Source of the DNA: Paenibacillus jilunlii
Lineage (GTDB): Bacteria > Bacillota > Bacilli > Paenibacillales > Paenibacillaceae
Assembly: GCF_900102965.1 (NCBI RefSeq)
Contig: NZ_FNGM01000013.1
Span: 62,001-126,000, forward strand
Length of the DNA stretch: 64,000 nucleotides
Direction: 5' to 3'
Of this stretch, positions 43,789 through 52,361 are shown one piece after another. The translations under genes were made by a program, and so were the position numbers. Within the stretch, counting starts at the first letter, position 1, and the number at the start of each line of letters is the position of its first letter. A model generated the notes under the pieces. That model was not told the origin of the DNA. It saw only the letters and a list, made by a program, of their open reading frames with translations, and did not search any database.

Positions 43789-45213
43789 TTATTTGATAAC
43801 GACATATTCCAGACCCACCAGCTTGGCATAAGTAACAATCTGGTCGGTTGTCAGGTTCAAGGATACAACGGTGTGGTGGCCGCCGCCGTTCTCAATCCAG
43901 GCTTTGACCCCATCCTGGAAGTTCGGCTTTACCTTCCACAACACACGGGCTACCGGAAGCTTCGGAGCCGGCACCGTCGGTTCGAAGGCCTCCACCTCGT
44001 TGATTAGCAGCTTATAGTGCGTGCCGAAGTCGGCCATGGATACAACTACGCCTTCTCCTGCTTTGCCGTCAAATACGAGACGGGCCGGATCTTCACGGTC
44101 GCCAATGCCCAGCGGCGATACGACGACCTTCGGTTTGCTGCTGGCCAGACATGGATCTACCTCAAGCATGTGGGATTGCAGAATGGCTTCCTGGCCTGCT
44201 GCCATTTCGTAAGTGTAATCTTCCATGAAGCCGGTGTTCTGGTTATGGCTCATCACTTTCAGCAGGCGGTCCAGGGCAGCCGTCTTCCAGTCCCCTTCGC
44301 CGGCGAAGCCGTAGCCTTGTGCCATCAGGCGCTGCACCGCTAGACCCGGAAGCTGCTTCATGCCGTGCAGGTCTTCGAAGTTCGAAGTGAAGGCGTTATA
44401 GCCGCCATTATCCAGGAAACGTTTCAGAGCGATTTCATAGCTGGCCTGTACTTTGACGCTGGCTTCCCATGCGTCCTTGCTGTAAGCGCCATACTCAAAA
44501 TCATACAGCTCTGCGTATTCTGCGAACAGCGCATCAATTTCTTCTTCCTTCACAGCCTTCACGTACTCCACAAAGTCGCCAATACCATAGTAGTCAACGG
44601 TCCAACCGAATTGGATTTGGGCTTCGACCTTGTCGCCTTCTGTAACACCGACGTTGCGCATGTTGTCGCCAAAGCGGGCAACCTTGATGCTGAAGCTCTC
44701 GTTGTAAGCAACCGCTACGTCCATCCATGCTGCGATTTGCTTCTGCACCTCGGCGCGCTCCCAGTAGCCTACTACCACTTTGTTTTGCTTGTTCAGACGG
44801 GCATTGATGAAGCCGTATTCGCGGTCGCCATGGGCAGCCTGGTTAAGGTTCATGAAATCCATATCAATGGTAGCCCAAGGAATGCTCTCATTGTATTGGG
44901 TTGCCAAGTGAAGCAATGGCTTCTGCAACAGTTTCGTTCCGCGAATCCACATTTTTGCCGGAGAAAAGGTGTGCATCCAGGTGATAACGCCGGCAACCTC
45001 GTCACGATAGTTGACTTCTTTCATGATAGAAGTGATTTTGTCCGCGCTGACGGCCAGATCCTGCAATACGAGCGGATAAGGCAGAACACCGCTGTTATTG
45101 AGCGCGTCGGTCATAGCCTGTGCATGAGCCTTAACTTCTCCAAGTGCTTCTTCTCCGTAAAGATGCTGCGATCCTACAACAAACCAGAACTGCTTGGCGC
45201 TTACTGTTGACAT
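43789..45213 (-). CDS. araA: L-arabinose isomerase
   Basis: 474 residues from an ATG at 45213 nine bases after AGAGG; an ATG three codons upstream touches the binding site and is rejected. Marks: FWFVVGSQHLYGEEALGEV at the N-terminus, GVITWMHTFSPAKMWIRG, and Mn-binding residues in GFAGEGDWKTAALDRLL and GGHHTVVSLNLT. It converts L-arabinose to L-ribulose. Last gene of araB-araD-araA. Confidence 0.97.
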   Translation of the reverse strand: MSTVSAKQFWFVVGSQHLYGEEALGEVKAHAQAMTDALNNSGVLPYPLVLQDLAVSADKITSIMKEVNYRDEVAGVITWMHTFSPAKMWIRGTKLLQKPLLHLATQYNESIPWATIDMDFMNLNQAAHGDREYGFINARLNKQNKVVVGYWERAEVQKQIAAWMDVAVAYNESFSIKVARFGDNMRNVGVTEGDKVEAQIQFGWTVDYYGIGDFVEYVKAVKEEEIDALFAEYAELYDFEYGAYSKDAWEASVKVQASYEIALKRFLDNGGYNAFTSNFEDLHGMKQLPGLAVQRLMAQGYGFAGEGDWKTAALDRLLKVMSHNQNTGFMEDYTYEMAAGQEAILQSHMLEVDPCLASSKPKVVVSPLGIGDREDPARLVFDGKAGEGVVVSMADFGTHYKLLINEVEAFEPTVPAPKLPVARVLWKVKPNFQDGVKAWIENGGGHHTVVSLNLTTDQIVTYAKLVGLEYVVIK

Positions 45214-45267
45214 AATGCTCATCCTCTTTTCTTATTTTGATGATTTCTGAAGTCCAATGTATTGCAA

Positions 45268-45963
45268 TTACTTCTGGCCGTAGTAAGCGTCCTTGCCATG
45301 CTTCCGTAGGTAGTGTTTATCCAGAATCCGCTGCGGCAGTTCTTCGGCAAAATGGTTGAGTTCCCTGGCAAACAAATTCATCTTGGAGACTTCCTCCAGC
45401 ACCACACTGTTCATCACTGCGGATTGGGCATCCTTCCCCCAGGTGAACGGAGCATGGCCCTTAAGCAAGACACCGGGCACCGCCATAATATCCAGACCCC
45501 GCTGCTCAAAGGTTTCGATGATGACATGTCCGGTTTCCGCTTCATAGCCGCGGTCAATCTCCTCCTGGGTCAGGAAGCGGGCACAAGGTACGGAGCCATA
45601 GAAGGTATCGGCATGCGTAGTCCCCATGACAGGAACATCAAGACCGGCCTGAGCCCAGACTGTCGCCCATGTCGAGTGCGTATGCACAATGCCGCCAATC
45701 TCTGGATAATGCTTGTACAGTACGGCATGGGTTGGTGTATCAGAGGAAGGTCTGAGATCGCCTTCAACTACATTGCCGTCGAAATCCACAACCACCATAT
45801 CGCCCGGCTTCATTGTGTCATAATGAACGCCGCTTGGTTTGATTACGAACAGGCGGCTTGCCCGGTCAACCGCGCTTACATTGCCCCACGTGTATTTAAC
45901 GAGTCCATGCTTAGGCAGGTCCAGATTGGCCTGGAATACCTCTTCTTTCAGATGCTCTAACAT
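45268..45963 (-). CDS. araD: L-ribulose-5-phosphate 4-epimerase
   Basis: 231 residues, standard length. Class II aldolase fold: LVKYTWGNVSAVDR, LRPSSDTPTHAVLY, the zinc ligands in GGIVHTHSTWATVW (H94, H96) and LLKGHAPFTWGK (third His). It gives D-xylulose-5-phosphate. The stop of araB lies one base before its start. Confidence 0.97.
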   Translation of the reverse strand: MLEHLKEEVFQANLDLPKHGLVKYTWGNVSAVDRASRLFVIKPSGVHYDTMKPGDMVVVDFDGNVVEGDLRPSSDTPTHAVLYKHYPEIGGIVHTHSTWATVWAQAGLDVPVMGTTHADTFYGSVPCARFLTQEEIDRGYEAETGHVIIETFEQRGLDIMAVPGVLLKGHAPFTWGKDAQSAVMNSVVLEEVSKMNLFARELNHFAEELPQRILDKHYLRKHGKDAYYGQK

Positions 45964-45964
45964 G

Positions 45965-47578
45965 TTACTCCCTCCAGTTCTCTACCAGGTGATCTACCGC
46001 AGCCTGCTCAATCGCAAGACCCTTGCTGTAGCGTTCCAGGAAAAGTTCAAAACCTGCAACATCAGCGCTGTCCGGATGAATCTTTTGTCCTTCGGCAGCC
46101 TTAAACACTTTGTCTTCAAGGAAGTCAGCCAGGGGTTCCTGCTGACCTTTGTTTGACATATAAGCAGCCAGAATCGCTATTCCCCATGCTCCGCCTTCTC
46201 CGGCTGTTGCCATGACAGAAACCGGGACATTCAGTGCGGCTGCAACCATTCTTTGCCCAACGATTGGGGTTTTAAACAGTCCGCCGTGAGCCAGAATAAT
46301 GTCGATAGCGACATTTTCTTTCTTAGTCAGAATGTCCATTCCGATCTTCAAAGCGGCAAAAGCGGAATACAGATGTGTCCGCATGAAATTGGCCAGATTG
46401 AAACGGCTCTCAGGCGAGCGGACAAACAGCGGCCGGCCTTTCTCAATCCCGGTAATATTCTCACCGGAGAAATATCCGTAGCTGAGCAAGCCTCCGCCAT
46501 CGGAGTCCGCTTCCAGCGCTTTTTTGAACATCACACTGAACAGTTGGTTCGGATCCGCCTTTTGTCCCATCGCCTCATAGAACTCGCGGAACAGACCCAG
46601 CCAGGCATTGATATCGCTTGAGCAGTTATTGGCATGAACCATCCCCACCGGGCTGCCGTCCGGCGTAGTTACCATATCAATTTCCGGATATACGGCTGAA
46701 AGATCCTTCTCCAGGACAATCATCGCAAAAACTGAGGTGCCTACGGAAATATTGCCGGTCCGCTTTCTGACACTGTTCGTAGCCACCATACCTGTACCGG
46801 CGTCGCCTTCCGGAGGACAGAGCGGAATGCCTGGCTGCAGGTCACCGGAGACATCCAGTAACTTAACACCGGCTTCGGTTAAGACGCCTGCCTGCTCCCC
46901 TGCATGGAAGACCTTGGGAAGAAGGTCCCGCAGCTTCCACGGGTAGCCCTTGGCGGCAATAAGCTCATCGAATTGCTTAACCATCGGGGCGTTATAATCT
47001 TGCGCAGCTTCATCAATCGGGAACATCCCCGAGGCATCCCCGATGCCGATGGCCTTGCTGCCGGTCAGCAGCCAGTGAATATAACCGGCCAAGGTCGTTA
47101 TGAACCGGGCGTGAGGCACGTGTTGTTCCCCGTTCAATATAGCTTGATATAAATGAGCAATACTCCAGCGTTCAGGAATGTTGAACTTAAAGGTATCCGT
47201 CAATTCTTTTGCGGCAGCACCAGTGGTTGCATTGCGCCAGGTCCGGAACGGAACAAGCAGCTCCCCCTTGTCGTCAAAAACCATATACCCATGCATCATT
47301 GCCGAAAATCCCATAGAACCGACTGTTGTAAGGGTAACACCATATTTCTGCTCAACTTCCAGCTTCATTTCGCTGTAGGCGGTCTGCAGCCCCTTGATAA
47401 TGTCCGTCAAATGGTACGTCCAATAGCCGTCCACCAATAGATTTTCCCACTCATAGCTTCCGGAGGCGATTGTCTCAAAACGATAATCAATCAGCACTGC
47501 CTTGATACGTGTGGACCCAAATTCAATACCAAGTGAGGTTTCTCCCTTGCGTATCGCTTGCTTGATGTTCTGATCCAT
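45965..47578 (-). CDS. araB: Ribulokinase (FGGY family)
   Basis: 537 residues from an ATG at 47578 with AGAGGAG ten bases upstream; the longer frame reads through the promoter and is rejected. The N-terminal phosphate loop is SLGIEFGSTRIKAVLID; later FGGY motifs are GDASGMFPID, GTGMVATNSVRKRTGNISVG and GGLFKTPIVGQRMVAAAL. Its context with araD and araA makes L-ribulose the likely substrate. First gene of the ara operon. Confidence 0.93.
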   Translation of the reverse strand: MDQNIKQAIRKGETSLGIEFGSTRIKAVLIDYRFETIASGSYEWENLLVDGYWTYHLTDIIKGLQTAYSEMKLEVEQKYGVTLTTVGSMGFSAMMHGYMVFDDKGELLVPFRTWRNATTGAAAKELTDTFKFNIPERWSIAHLYQAILNGEQHVPHARFITTLAGYIHWLLTGSKAIGIGDASGMFPIDEAAQDYNAPMVKQFDELIAAKGYPWKLRDLLPKVFHAGEQAGVLTEAGVKLLDVSGDLQPGIPLCPPEGDAGTGMVATNSVRKRTGNISVGTSVFAMIVLEKDLSAVYPEIDMVTTPDGSPVGMVHANNCSSDINAWLGLFREFYEAMGQKADPNQLFSVMFKKALEADSDGGGLLSYGYFSGENITGIEKGRPLFVRSPESRFNLANFMRTHLYSAFAALKIGMDILTKKENVAIDIILAHGGLFKTPIVGQRMVAAALNVPVSVMATAGEGGAWGIAILAAYMSNKGQQEPLADFLEDKVFKAAEGQKIHPDSADVAGFELFLERYSKGLAIEQAAVDHLVENWRE

Positions 47579-47626
47579 GCTCACGTGACTCCTCTCTGAC
47601 CAAACGGTTATAATATCACAATAGAA

Positions 47627-47640
47627 AGAAGGCGCTTCCT
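47627..47640 (-). promoter_or_regulatory. Possible cre site in the araB leader
   Basis: AGGAAGCGCCTTCT (minus strand) matches the cre pattern at about 10 of 14 positions, 12 bp after the araB -10. Confidence 0.4.
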
Positions 47641-47651
47641 TTAACAGACTT

Positions 47652-47680
47652 AGTATATTTTTTGTTCGTACATTTGTCAA
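47652..47680 (-). promoter_or_regulatory. araB promoter with AraR box
   Basis: On the minus strand TTGACA and TATACT are exactly 17 bp apart. The spacer contains ATGTACGAACAAA (plus strand TTTGTTCGTACATTTG, 47661-47676), which matches the Bacillus AraR operator pattern ATTTGTACGTACAAAT. This is direct steric repression. Confidence 0.85.
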
Positions 47681-47799
47681 TGCATTAGAAAAGATATACC
47701 TACAAATATCGCGAAATTCTGCTTTGTTTCCTTTTTTGAAAGTTTATACTGTTTATACATACGGACTATGGATTATAATAGGCTAATATTCATGCTATA

Positions 47800-47816
47800 A
47801 TATGTACGTACAACTA
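47800..47816 (+). promoter_or_regulatory. Second AraR box, before araR
   Basis: ATATGTACGTACAACTA lies directly after a TATAAT (47796-47801), so it should give autoregulation. The pair of boxes, about 140 bp apart, could also allow looping. Confidence 0.8.
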
Positions 47817-47866
47817 TTGCAGACAGACCCATATGCGTTTGAACAATCATGAAAGAAGTGAGTAAC

Positions 47867-48952
47867 GTGAAAACCAAATATCAGGTTATTTTTGATGATA
47901 TAAAAAGCAATATTCTATCAGGAGCGTATAATGTAGGCGAACAAATCCCCACTGAATCCGCATTGCAGGAAATGTACAACGTTAGCCGGCAGACGGTCCG
48001 GAAAGCGATTTTAGAATTGTCCAACGAGGGGTTCCTCAGGAGTGAAAAAGGCTCCGGCACGTACGTCAGCAACCAGTTCCGTAATAAATCCGGAGGCAGC
48101 TCCAATAATAAAACCATCGGTGTGATCACCACCTATATCTCGGACTACATCTTCCCGTCCATCATCCGCGGGATTGAGGGCCGGTTAAATGAGGATAATT
48201 ATTCGCTTTTGTTAGCCAGTACCAACAATGATGTTGCCCAGGAAAAGAAAGCGCTGGAAATGATGCTGTCCTTCGGTGTAGAGGGTCTGATTATTGAACC
48301 TACGAAAAGCAATCTGTACAATCCCAATATCGCCTACTACCTGTCATTTAAGGAACAGGACGTTCCCTTCATCATGATTAATGCCTATTATGAGGAATTG
48401 GAGGTTCCCTTCTTTTGTCTCGATGATGTCCAGTCCAGTTATCTGGCAACCAAAGAGCTGATCTCCAAAGGACATACCCAAATCGGGATCATTGCCAAAA
48501 TGGATGATTTGCAAGGAAAATACCGCATGAAAGGCTATATCAAAGCGCTTGGAGAAGCCAAACTGCGGTTTCACCCCGAGCAGGTGCTCTCCTTCGATAC
48601 CGAGACAAAGCATGAGTTGTCCGCCAACCTAAAGAACTTCCTAAGCGAAAATAGAGAGGTGCTGACCGCAATTGTCTGCTACAACGACGAGGTAGGCCTG
48701 GAAGCTGTTAATGTGTGCAGGCAACTGGACATCGCTATTCCGGGGGATTTATCGATCATTGGCCAGGACAATTCTTACATTGCCAAGAACGCCAGCATTA
48801 AACTGACGACCTTAACACATCCCCAGGAACAAATGGGACGCGATGCCGCAGAATGGGTCATTAAGAAGCTGCAGGGAAAGAAGGATCTGCGAAGCAGCAC
48901 CTACTACCAGCCTGTGTTGATTCAAGGGGAGACGGTAAGAGCGCTGGAGTAG
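47867..48952 (+). CDS. araR: Arabinose repressor AraR (GntR HTH + LacI-type domain)
   Basis: 361 residues, close to B. subtilis AraR, from a GTG preceded by AAAGAAGTGA; the ATG at 47849 has no binding site. The GntR winged helix (1-70) has EQIPTESALQEMYNVSRQTV. A LacI/periplasmic-binding-like effector domain (about 85-360) has TIGVITTYISDYIFPSIIRG and TAIVCYNDEVGLEAVNVCRQ. Divergent from araB. L-arabinose is the expected inducer. Confidence 0.94.
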   Translation: MKTKYQVIFDDIKSNILSGAYNVGEQIPTESALQEMYNVSRQTVRKAILELSNEGFLRSEKGSGTYVSNQFRNKSGGSSNNKTIGVITTYISDYIFPSIIRGIEGRLNEDNYSLLLASTNNDVAQEKKALEMMLSFGVEGLIIEPTKSNLYNPNIAYYLSFKEQDVPFIMINAYYEELEVPFFCLDDVQSSYLATKELISKGHTQIGIIAKMDDLQGKYRMKGYIKALGEAKLRFHPEQVLSFDTETKHELSANLKNFLSENREVLTAIVCYNDEVGLEAVNVCRQLDIAIPGDLSIIGQDNSYIAKNASIKLTTLTHPQEQMGRDAAEWVIKKLQGKKDLRSSTYYQPVLIQGETVRALE

Positions 48953-48996
48953 ATTGGAGCCTCGGGGGTAATATCCGGGAGTGCTCCGGCAATGGG

Positions 48997-49023
48997 GCGG
49001 ACACCTAAGGTGTCCGCTTTTTT
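48997..49023 (+). terminator. Terminator of araR
   Basis: GCGGACACC-TAA-GGTGTCCGC, perfect 9-bp stem, followed by TTTTTTTG. Confidence 0.9.
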
Positions 49024-49129
49024 GTGTGGGATATTCGCAGGCAAATGAACGTTCAGCATAGGCTGTACGTATTATAAATATTCAGTTGGAAAGGCGTATA
49101 AGTATAGGACAATAAAGAGGTGAAGAGAA

Positions 49130-49843
49130 ATGCTTACAATCACACATTTTACCAAGAGCTATAAGGGGGGTAAAAAGGCAGTAAATGACCTGAATTTAGT
49201 GGTCGGGCGAGGCGATATCTATGGCTTTATCGGACATAACGGTGCAGGCAAAACAACAACCATCCGGGCAGTCGTTGGTGTGCTTGATTTTGAAGAAGGG
49301 GATATTGAAATTGACGGTGTCTCCATTAAGAAAGATCCGGTAGCCTGCAAGGCGAAAACTGCTTATATTCCTGATAACCCGGATCTATACGATCATCTTA
49401 CCGGCATACAATACTTGAATTTTATTGCTGATCTCTTTAGCGTATCCAAGGCGGACCGTGAGCGGCTCATTAAAAAATACAGCGATGCTTTTCAGATTAC
49501 GGCGAATTTGGGGGATATGATCTCATCGTATTCCCATGGTATGAAGCAAAAACTTGCCATTATCTCTGCTCTCATTCATAAACCAAAGCTGTTAGTGTTA
49601 GACGAACCCTTTGTCGGCCTTGATCCAAAGGCAGCTCACATGCTGAAGACTATCATGGTAGAGCTGTGCAGCAACGGCAGTGCCATCTTCTTCTCAACCC
49701 ATGTGCTGGATGTGGCAGAGAAGCTCTGCAATAAGATAGCGATCATCAAGGGAGGCCAATTGATAGCCCATGGCAGGACGGAAGAAGTAAAGGGCAAGAA
49801 TAGCCTGGAGGATGTATTCCTGGAGCTGATAGATAATGATTAA
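49130..49843 (+). CDS. ABC transporter ATP-binding protein (YthP/EcsA-like)
   Basis: 237 residues; ATG after AGAGGTGAAGAGAA. Walker A GHNGAGKTT, signature YSHGMKQKLAIISALIHKP, Walker B LLVLDEPFVGLDP, switch FSTHVLDVAEKL. The SHGMKQKL signature and the 530-residue partner resemble B. subtilis YthP/YthQ. Substrate unknown. The permease start overlaps its end by 8 bp. Confidence 0.9.
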   Translation: MLTITHFTKSYKGGKKAVNDLNLVVGRGDIYGFIGHNGAGKTTTIRAVVGVLDFEEGDIEIDGVSIKKDPVACKAKTAYIPDNPDLYDHLTGIQYLNFIADLFSVSKADRERLIKKYSDAFQITANLGDMISSYSHGMKQKLAIISALIHKPKLLVLDEPFVGLDPKAAHMLKTIMVELCSNGSAIFFSTHVLDVAEKLCNKIAIIKGGQLIAHGRTEEVKGKNSLEDVFLELIDND

Positions 49844-51434
49844 TATATGGAGATTAACGAAGCTCCAGCTGCTCTCTTCATTCGGATTAAACAAAGCTCT
49901 ACATACCAAGGAGGTTAAGGAAAGACGCAAAGCGCTTCTGTTGAGCACCGGTATTCTGGCGGGTGTGCTCATGATAGCAGCGGCTTCTTTTGGATACAGC
50001 TTTATGATGGCGCTGGCTTTTGAACAAATGGGGCGGATGGATCTGCTGCTGGCCATAATGATGGCTGTTACTTCTCTTGTAGGGTTCTTCACAACGGTCT
50101 ATAAGGCAAGCGGTGTATTATTCAGCTACAGAGACTACGATTTGGTGATGTCGCTGCCTATTAAGACGACTCATGTTGTCGCAAGCCGTATTCTTCAGCT
50201 CTATGTGCTGAATATGTTTTTTACGGTGATGGTTATGCTGCCAGCAGGTGTGGTCTATGCTATAAAGGTGAATCCTGGAGCGTTGTTTTATCTGTTTTTT
50301 CTAATAACACTCTTATGTATTCAATTACTGCCGATTATTGCTGCAACGATTATTGGCGCATCTGTTAGCTGGATCGCTTCCCGGTTCAAAGCGAGCCGGA
50401 TGATCAGCCTGGTGTTAACCTTTGCCGTAATGATTGCGCTCATGGTGGGTTCATTTGGGATGAATGGAAACGGGCAGGCGCTTGCTGATATGGGAACCGG
50501 GCTGGCAGATATGATATTTAAGCTGTATCCTCTTGCTGCCATATATGTAGATGCGGTTTGTTCGTACCGGGTGGGCTCATTGTTATTATTTATTGTGCTG
50601 TCTGTACTTTCATTTATGATATTTGCCACTGTACTTGGTACAAAATATAAAGCTATTCATACAGGTCTAACGACCTCTCATGCAAGCAGTAAATATATAA
50701 TGAAGCCATTGGAAGCATCCTCTCCATTTCGTGCACTGTATAAGAAGGAGCTGCGCCGGTATTTCAGTTCTTCTATTTATGTATTGAATACAAGTATGGG
50801 CATGATTCTTTTACTGGTGATGTCGGTTGCTTTATTGTTTGTCAGCCCGGGAAAGCTGGGGGAACTCATCGAAATTCCACAACTATCCCATTATTTGAGT
50901 ACGGTGGCTCCCATCATAGTTTCCTTGTTCGTAACTTTAAGCTGTACAACGTCAAGCGCCATTTCTCTTGAAGGTAATCATTTATGGATACTCAAAAGCT
51001 CACCCGTATCAAAACAAAGCATATTGCTCAGTAAAGTTGCCGTGAATCTCACCATTACACTGCCGATTGTGGTTGTGAGTGATGTCCTGCTTATGATATC
51101 GCTGCATATGGGATGGATCGAAAGCTTATTATTGCTTGTTATCCCTTCGATATATGCTTGTTATTCAGCGATGCTGGGCATTATTATTAATTTGAAATTA
51201 CCTAAACTGGAGTGGACAAGTGAAGTTGCGGTGGTCAAACAGAGTGCGGCTGTCCTTGCATCCATGTTCATAGGGATCATTAGTCTATTAATTCCATTGG
51301 GGATATCCCTTCTTCTGGCTCATGTGAATGGCAAGCTCATTTTGTCAGGTGTTGGAATGCTTATGATAGCGGTATGCATAGCAATGTTCAGATATATGCA
51401 GACAAAAGGGGAGCGGTTGGTTCAGAAGCTGTGA
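49836..51434 (+). CDS. ABC transporter permease (YthQ-like)
   Basis: 532 residues with about twelve hydrophobic segments, e.g. LLSTGILAGVLMIAAASFGY, LQLLPIIAATIIGASVSWIA and SVALLFV. The conserved cytoplasmic loop LLKE-type element appears as LYKKELRRYFSSSIYVLNT, with LWILKSSPVSKQSILLSKV later. Family known mainly by name; function not established. Confidence 0.82.
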   Translation: MINIWRLTKLQLLSSFGLNKALHTKEVKERRKALLLSTGILAGVLMIAAASFGYSFMMALAFEQMGRMDLLLAIMMAVTSLVGFFTTVYKASGVLFSYRDYDLVMSLPIKTTHVVASRILQLYVLNMFFTVMVMLPAGVVYAIKVNPGALFYLFFLITLLCIQLLPIIAATIIGASVSWIASRFKASRMISLVLTFAVMIALMVGSFGMNGNGQALADMGTGLADMIFKLYPLAAIYVDAVCSYRVGSLLLFIVLSVLSFMIFATVLGTKYKAIHTGLTTSHASSKYIMKPLEASSPFRALYKKELRRYFSSSIYVLNTSMGMILLLVMSVALLFVSPGKLGELIEIPQLSHYLSTVAPIIVSLFVTLSCTTSSAISLEGNHLWILKSSPVSKQSILLSKVAVNLTITLPIVVVSDVLLMISLHMGWIESLLLLVIPSIYACYSAMLGIIINLKLPKLEWTSEVAVVKQSAAVLASMFIGIISLLIPLGISLLLAHVNGKLILSGVGMLMIAVCIAMFRYMQTKGERLVQKL

Positions 51435-51459
51435 CACATCTAACGGAGGGTTCTCGCAC

Positions 51460-52131
51460 ATGGCTAAAACCATTGTAGAAAAATTAAATTTACAGAAATT
51501 CAAGAAAGTTGCTGTATTGTACAGACCCGAGAATGAAAATAGTTTAGCGGGGTTAGGAGACCATGATACTGAATTGACAGGCACCCAGTATGATCTCATT
51601 TTTGCCTACGTGCTCAATATGGAGTCGCTGCAGGATTTGGTCAGTCAAGTAATCGGCCACAATTACTTAGATAAAGGAGGCTATTTGTACGCAGCTTATC
51701 CCAAAAAGGGGAATAAGGTTTATTCCACCTATATCCATAGAGACAGCCTTTTTGAGGGGGTAGGGGCCGGTGAGGACGGCTATATTGGGACGAGCAGCCT
51801 GAAGTTTGCGCGTATGGTGGGCTTAAACGATGTGTTTACCGTTGTCGGTTTCAAAGAGGAGGCTCGAAAGAAAAAAGATGCGTCCTCCAAGCCGAGTCAA
51901 CGTGTGGACGATTATACCTCCATGATTCCTGCTGTAGAAAAAGAGCTGCAGGACAGCCCGGAGGCGCTGGCTTTATACCAATCCCTGACTCCCGGCTACC
52001 GGAAGGATTGGGCCCGTTATGTATACAGTGCCGTACAAGAGGAAACTAGAGTAAAACGCCGGGCAGAAATGATAAAGATTTTAGGTGAGGGGTATAAAAG
52101 CGTCGATATGTACCGAAGAGATAAGCCGTAA
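51460..52131 (+). CDS. YdeI/OmpD-associated-like protein with extra N-terminal domain
   Basis: 223 residues; ATG after ACGGAGGG. The C-terminal half (about 145-215) is the YdeI/OmdA signature SPEALALYQSLTPGYRKDWA followed by VKRRAEMIKILGEG. The N-terminal 130 residues, with KFKKVAVLYRPENENSLAGL and LDKGGYLYAAYPKKGNK, resemble a methyltransferase-like or DUF3052-type fold but without clear motifs. Function unknown; membrane or envelope stress links of this family are weak. Confidence 0.7.
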   Translation: MAKTIVEKLNLQKFKKVAVLYRPENENSLAGLGDHDTELTGTQYDLIFAYVLNMESLQDLVSQVIGHNYLDKGGYLYAAYPKKGNKVYSTYIHRDSLFEGVGAGEDGYIGTSSLKFARMVGLNDVFTVVGFKEEARKKKDASSKPSQRVDDYTSMIPAVEKELQDSPEALALYQSLTPGYRKDWARYVYSAVQEETRVKRRAEMIKILGEGYKSVDMYRRDKP

Positions 52132-52291
52132 GCCAGCCCTCCGCTGATAGAAAGTTATTTTCAAGGAGAAAAACTGTAATTTTCCAATATAGGACTGAAT
52201 ATCCTATAATTAAGATGAGACATCCGCTTGTTTATGATTTTGGGTTCAGCTTGAATTTACATTGTGAATTTTACAAAGGCGTAGTTGTCCG

Positions 52292-52308
52292 TTAATACTT
52301 CTTTTACA
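52292..52308 (+). promoter_or_regulatory. Possible Pho box before phytase
   Basis: TTAATA-N5-TTTACA fits two tandem PhoP half-sites (TT-A/C/T-A-C/T-A at 11-bp spacing). Further TTTACA copies lie at 52256 and 52270 but off-phase. Phosphate-starvation control fits a phytase. Confidence 0.4.
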
Positions 52309-52361
52309 CTCATCTTCTATAGTTAAGCAATTATAAACATATAGAGGGGACATTAAACTCA

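Noticed and set aside
44365..45210. 281-codon plus-strand ORF opposite araA
   Set aside because: Mirror frame of a highly conserved gene with no ribosome binding site or recognisable domain.
47579..47680. Extended start of araB
   Set aside because: It reads through the TTGACA/TATACT promoter and the AraR box; the ATG at 47578 has AGAGGAG upstream.
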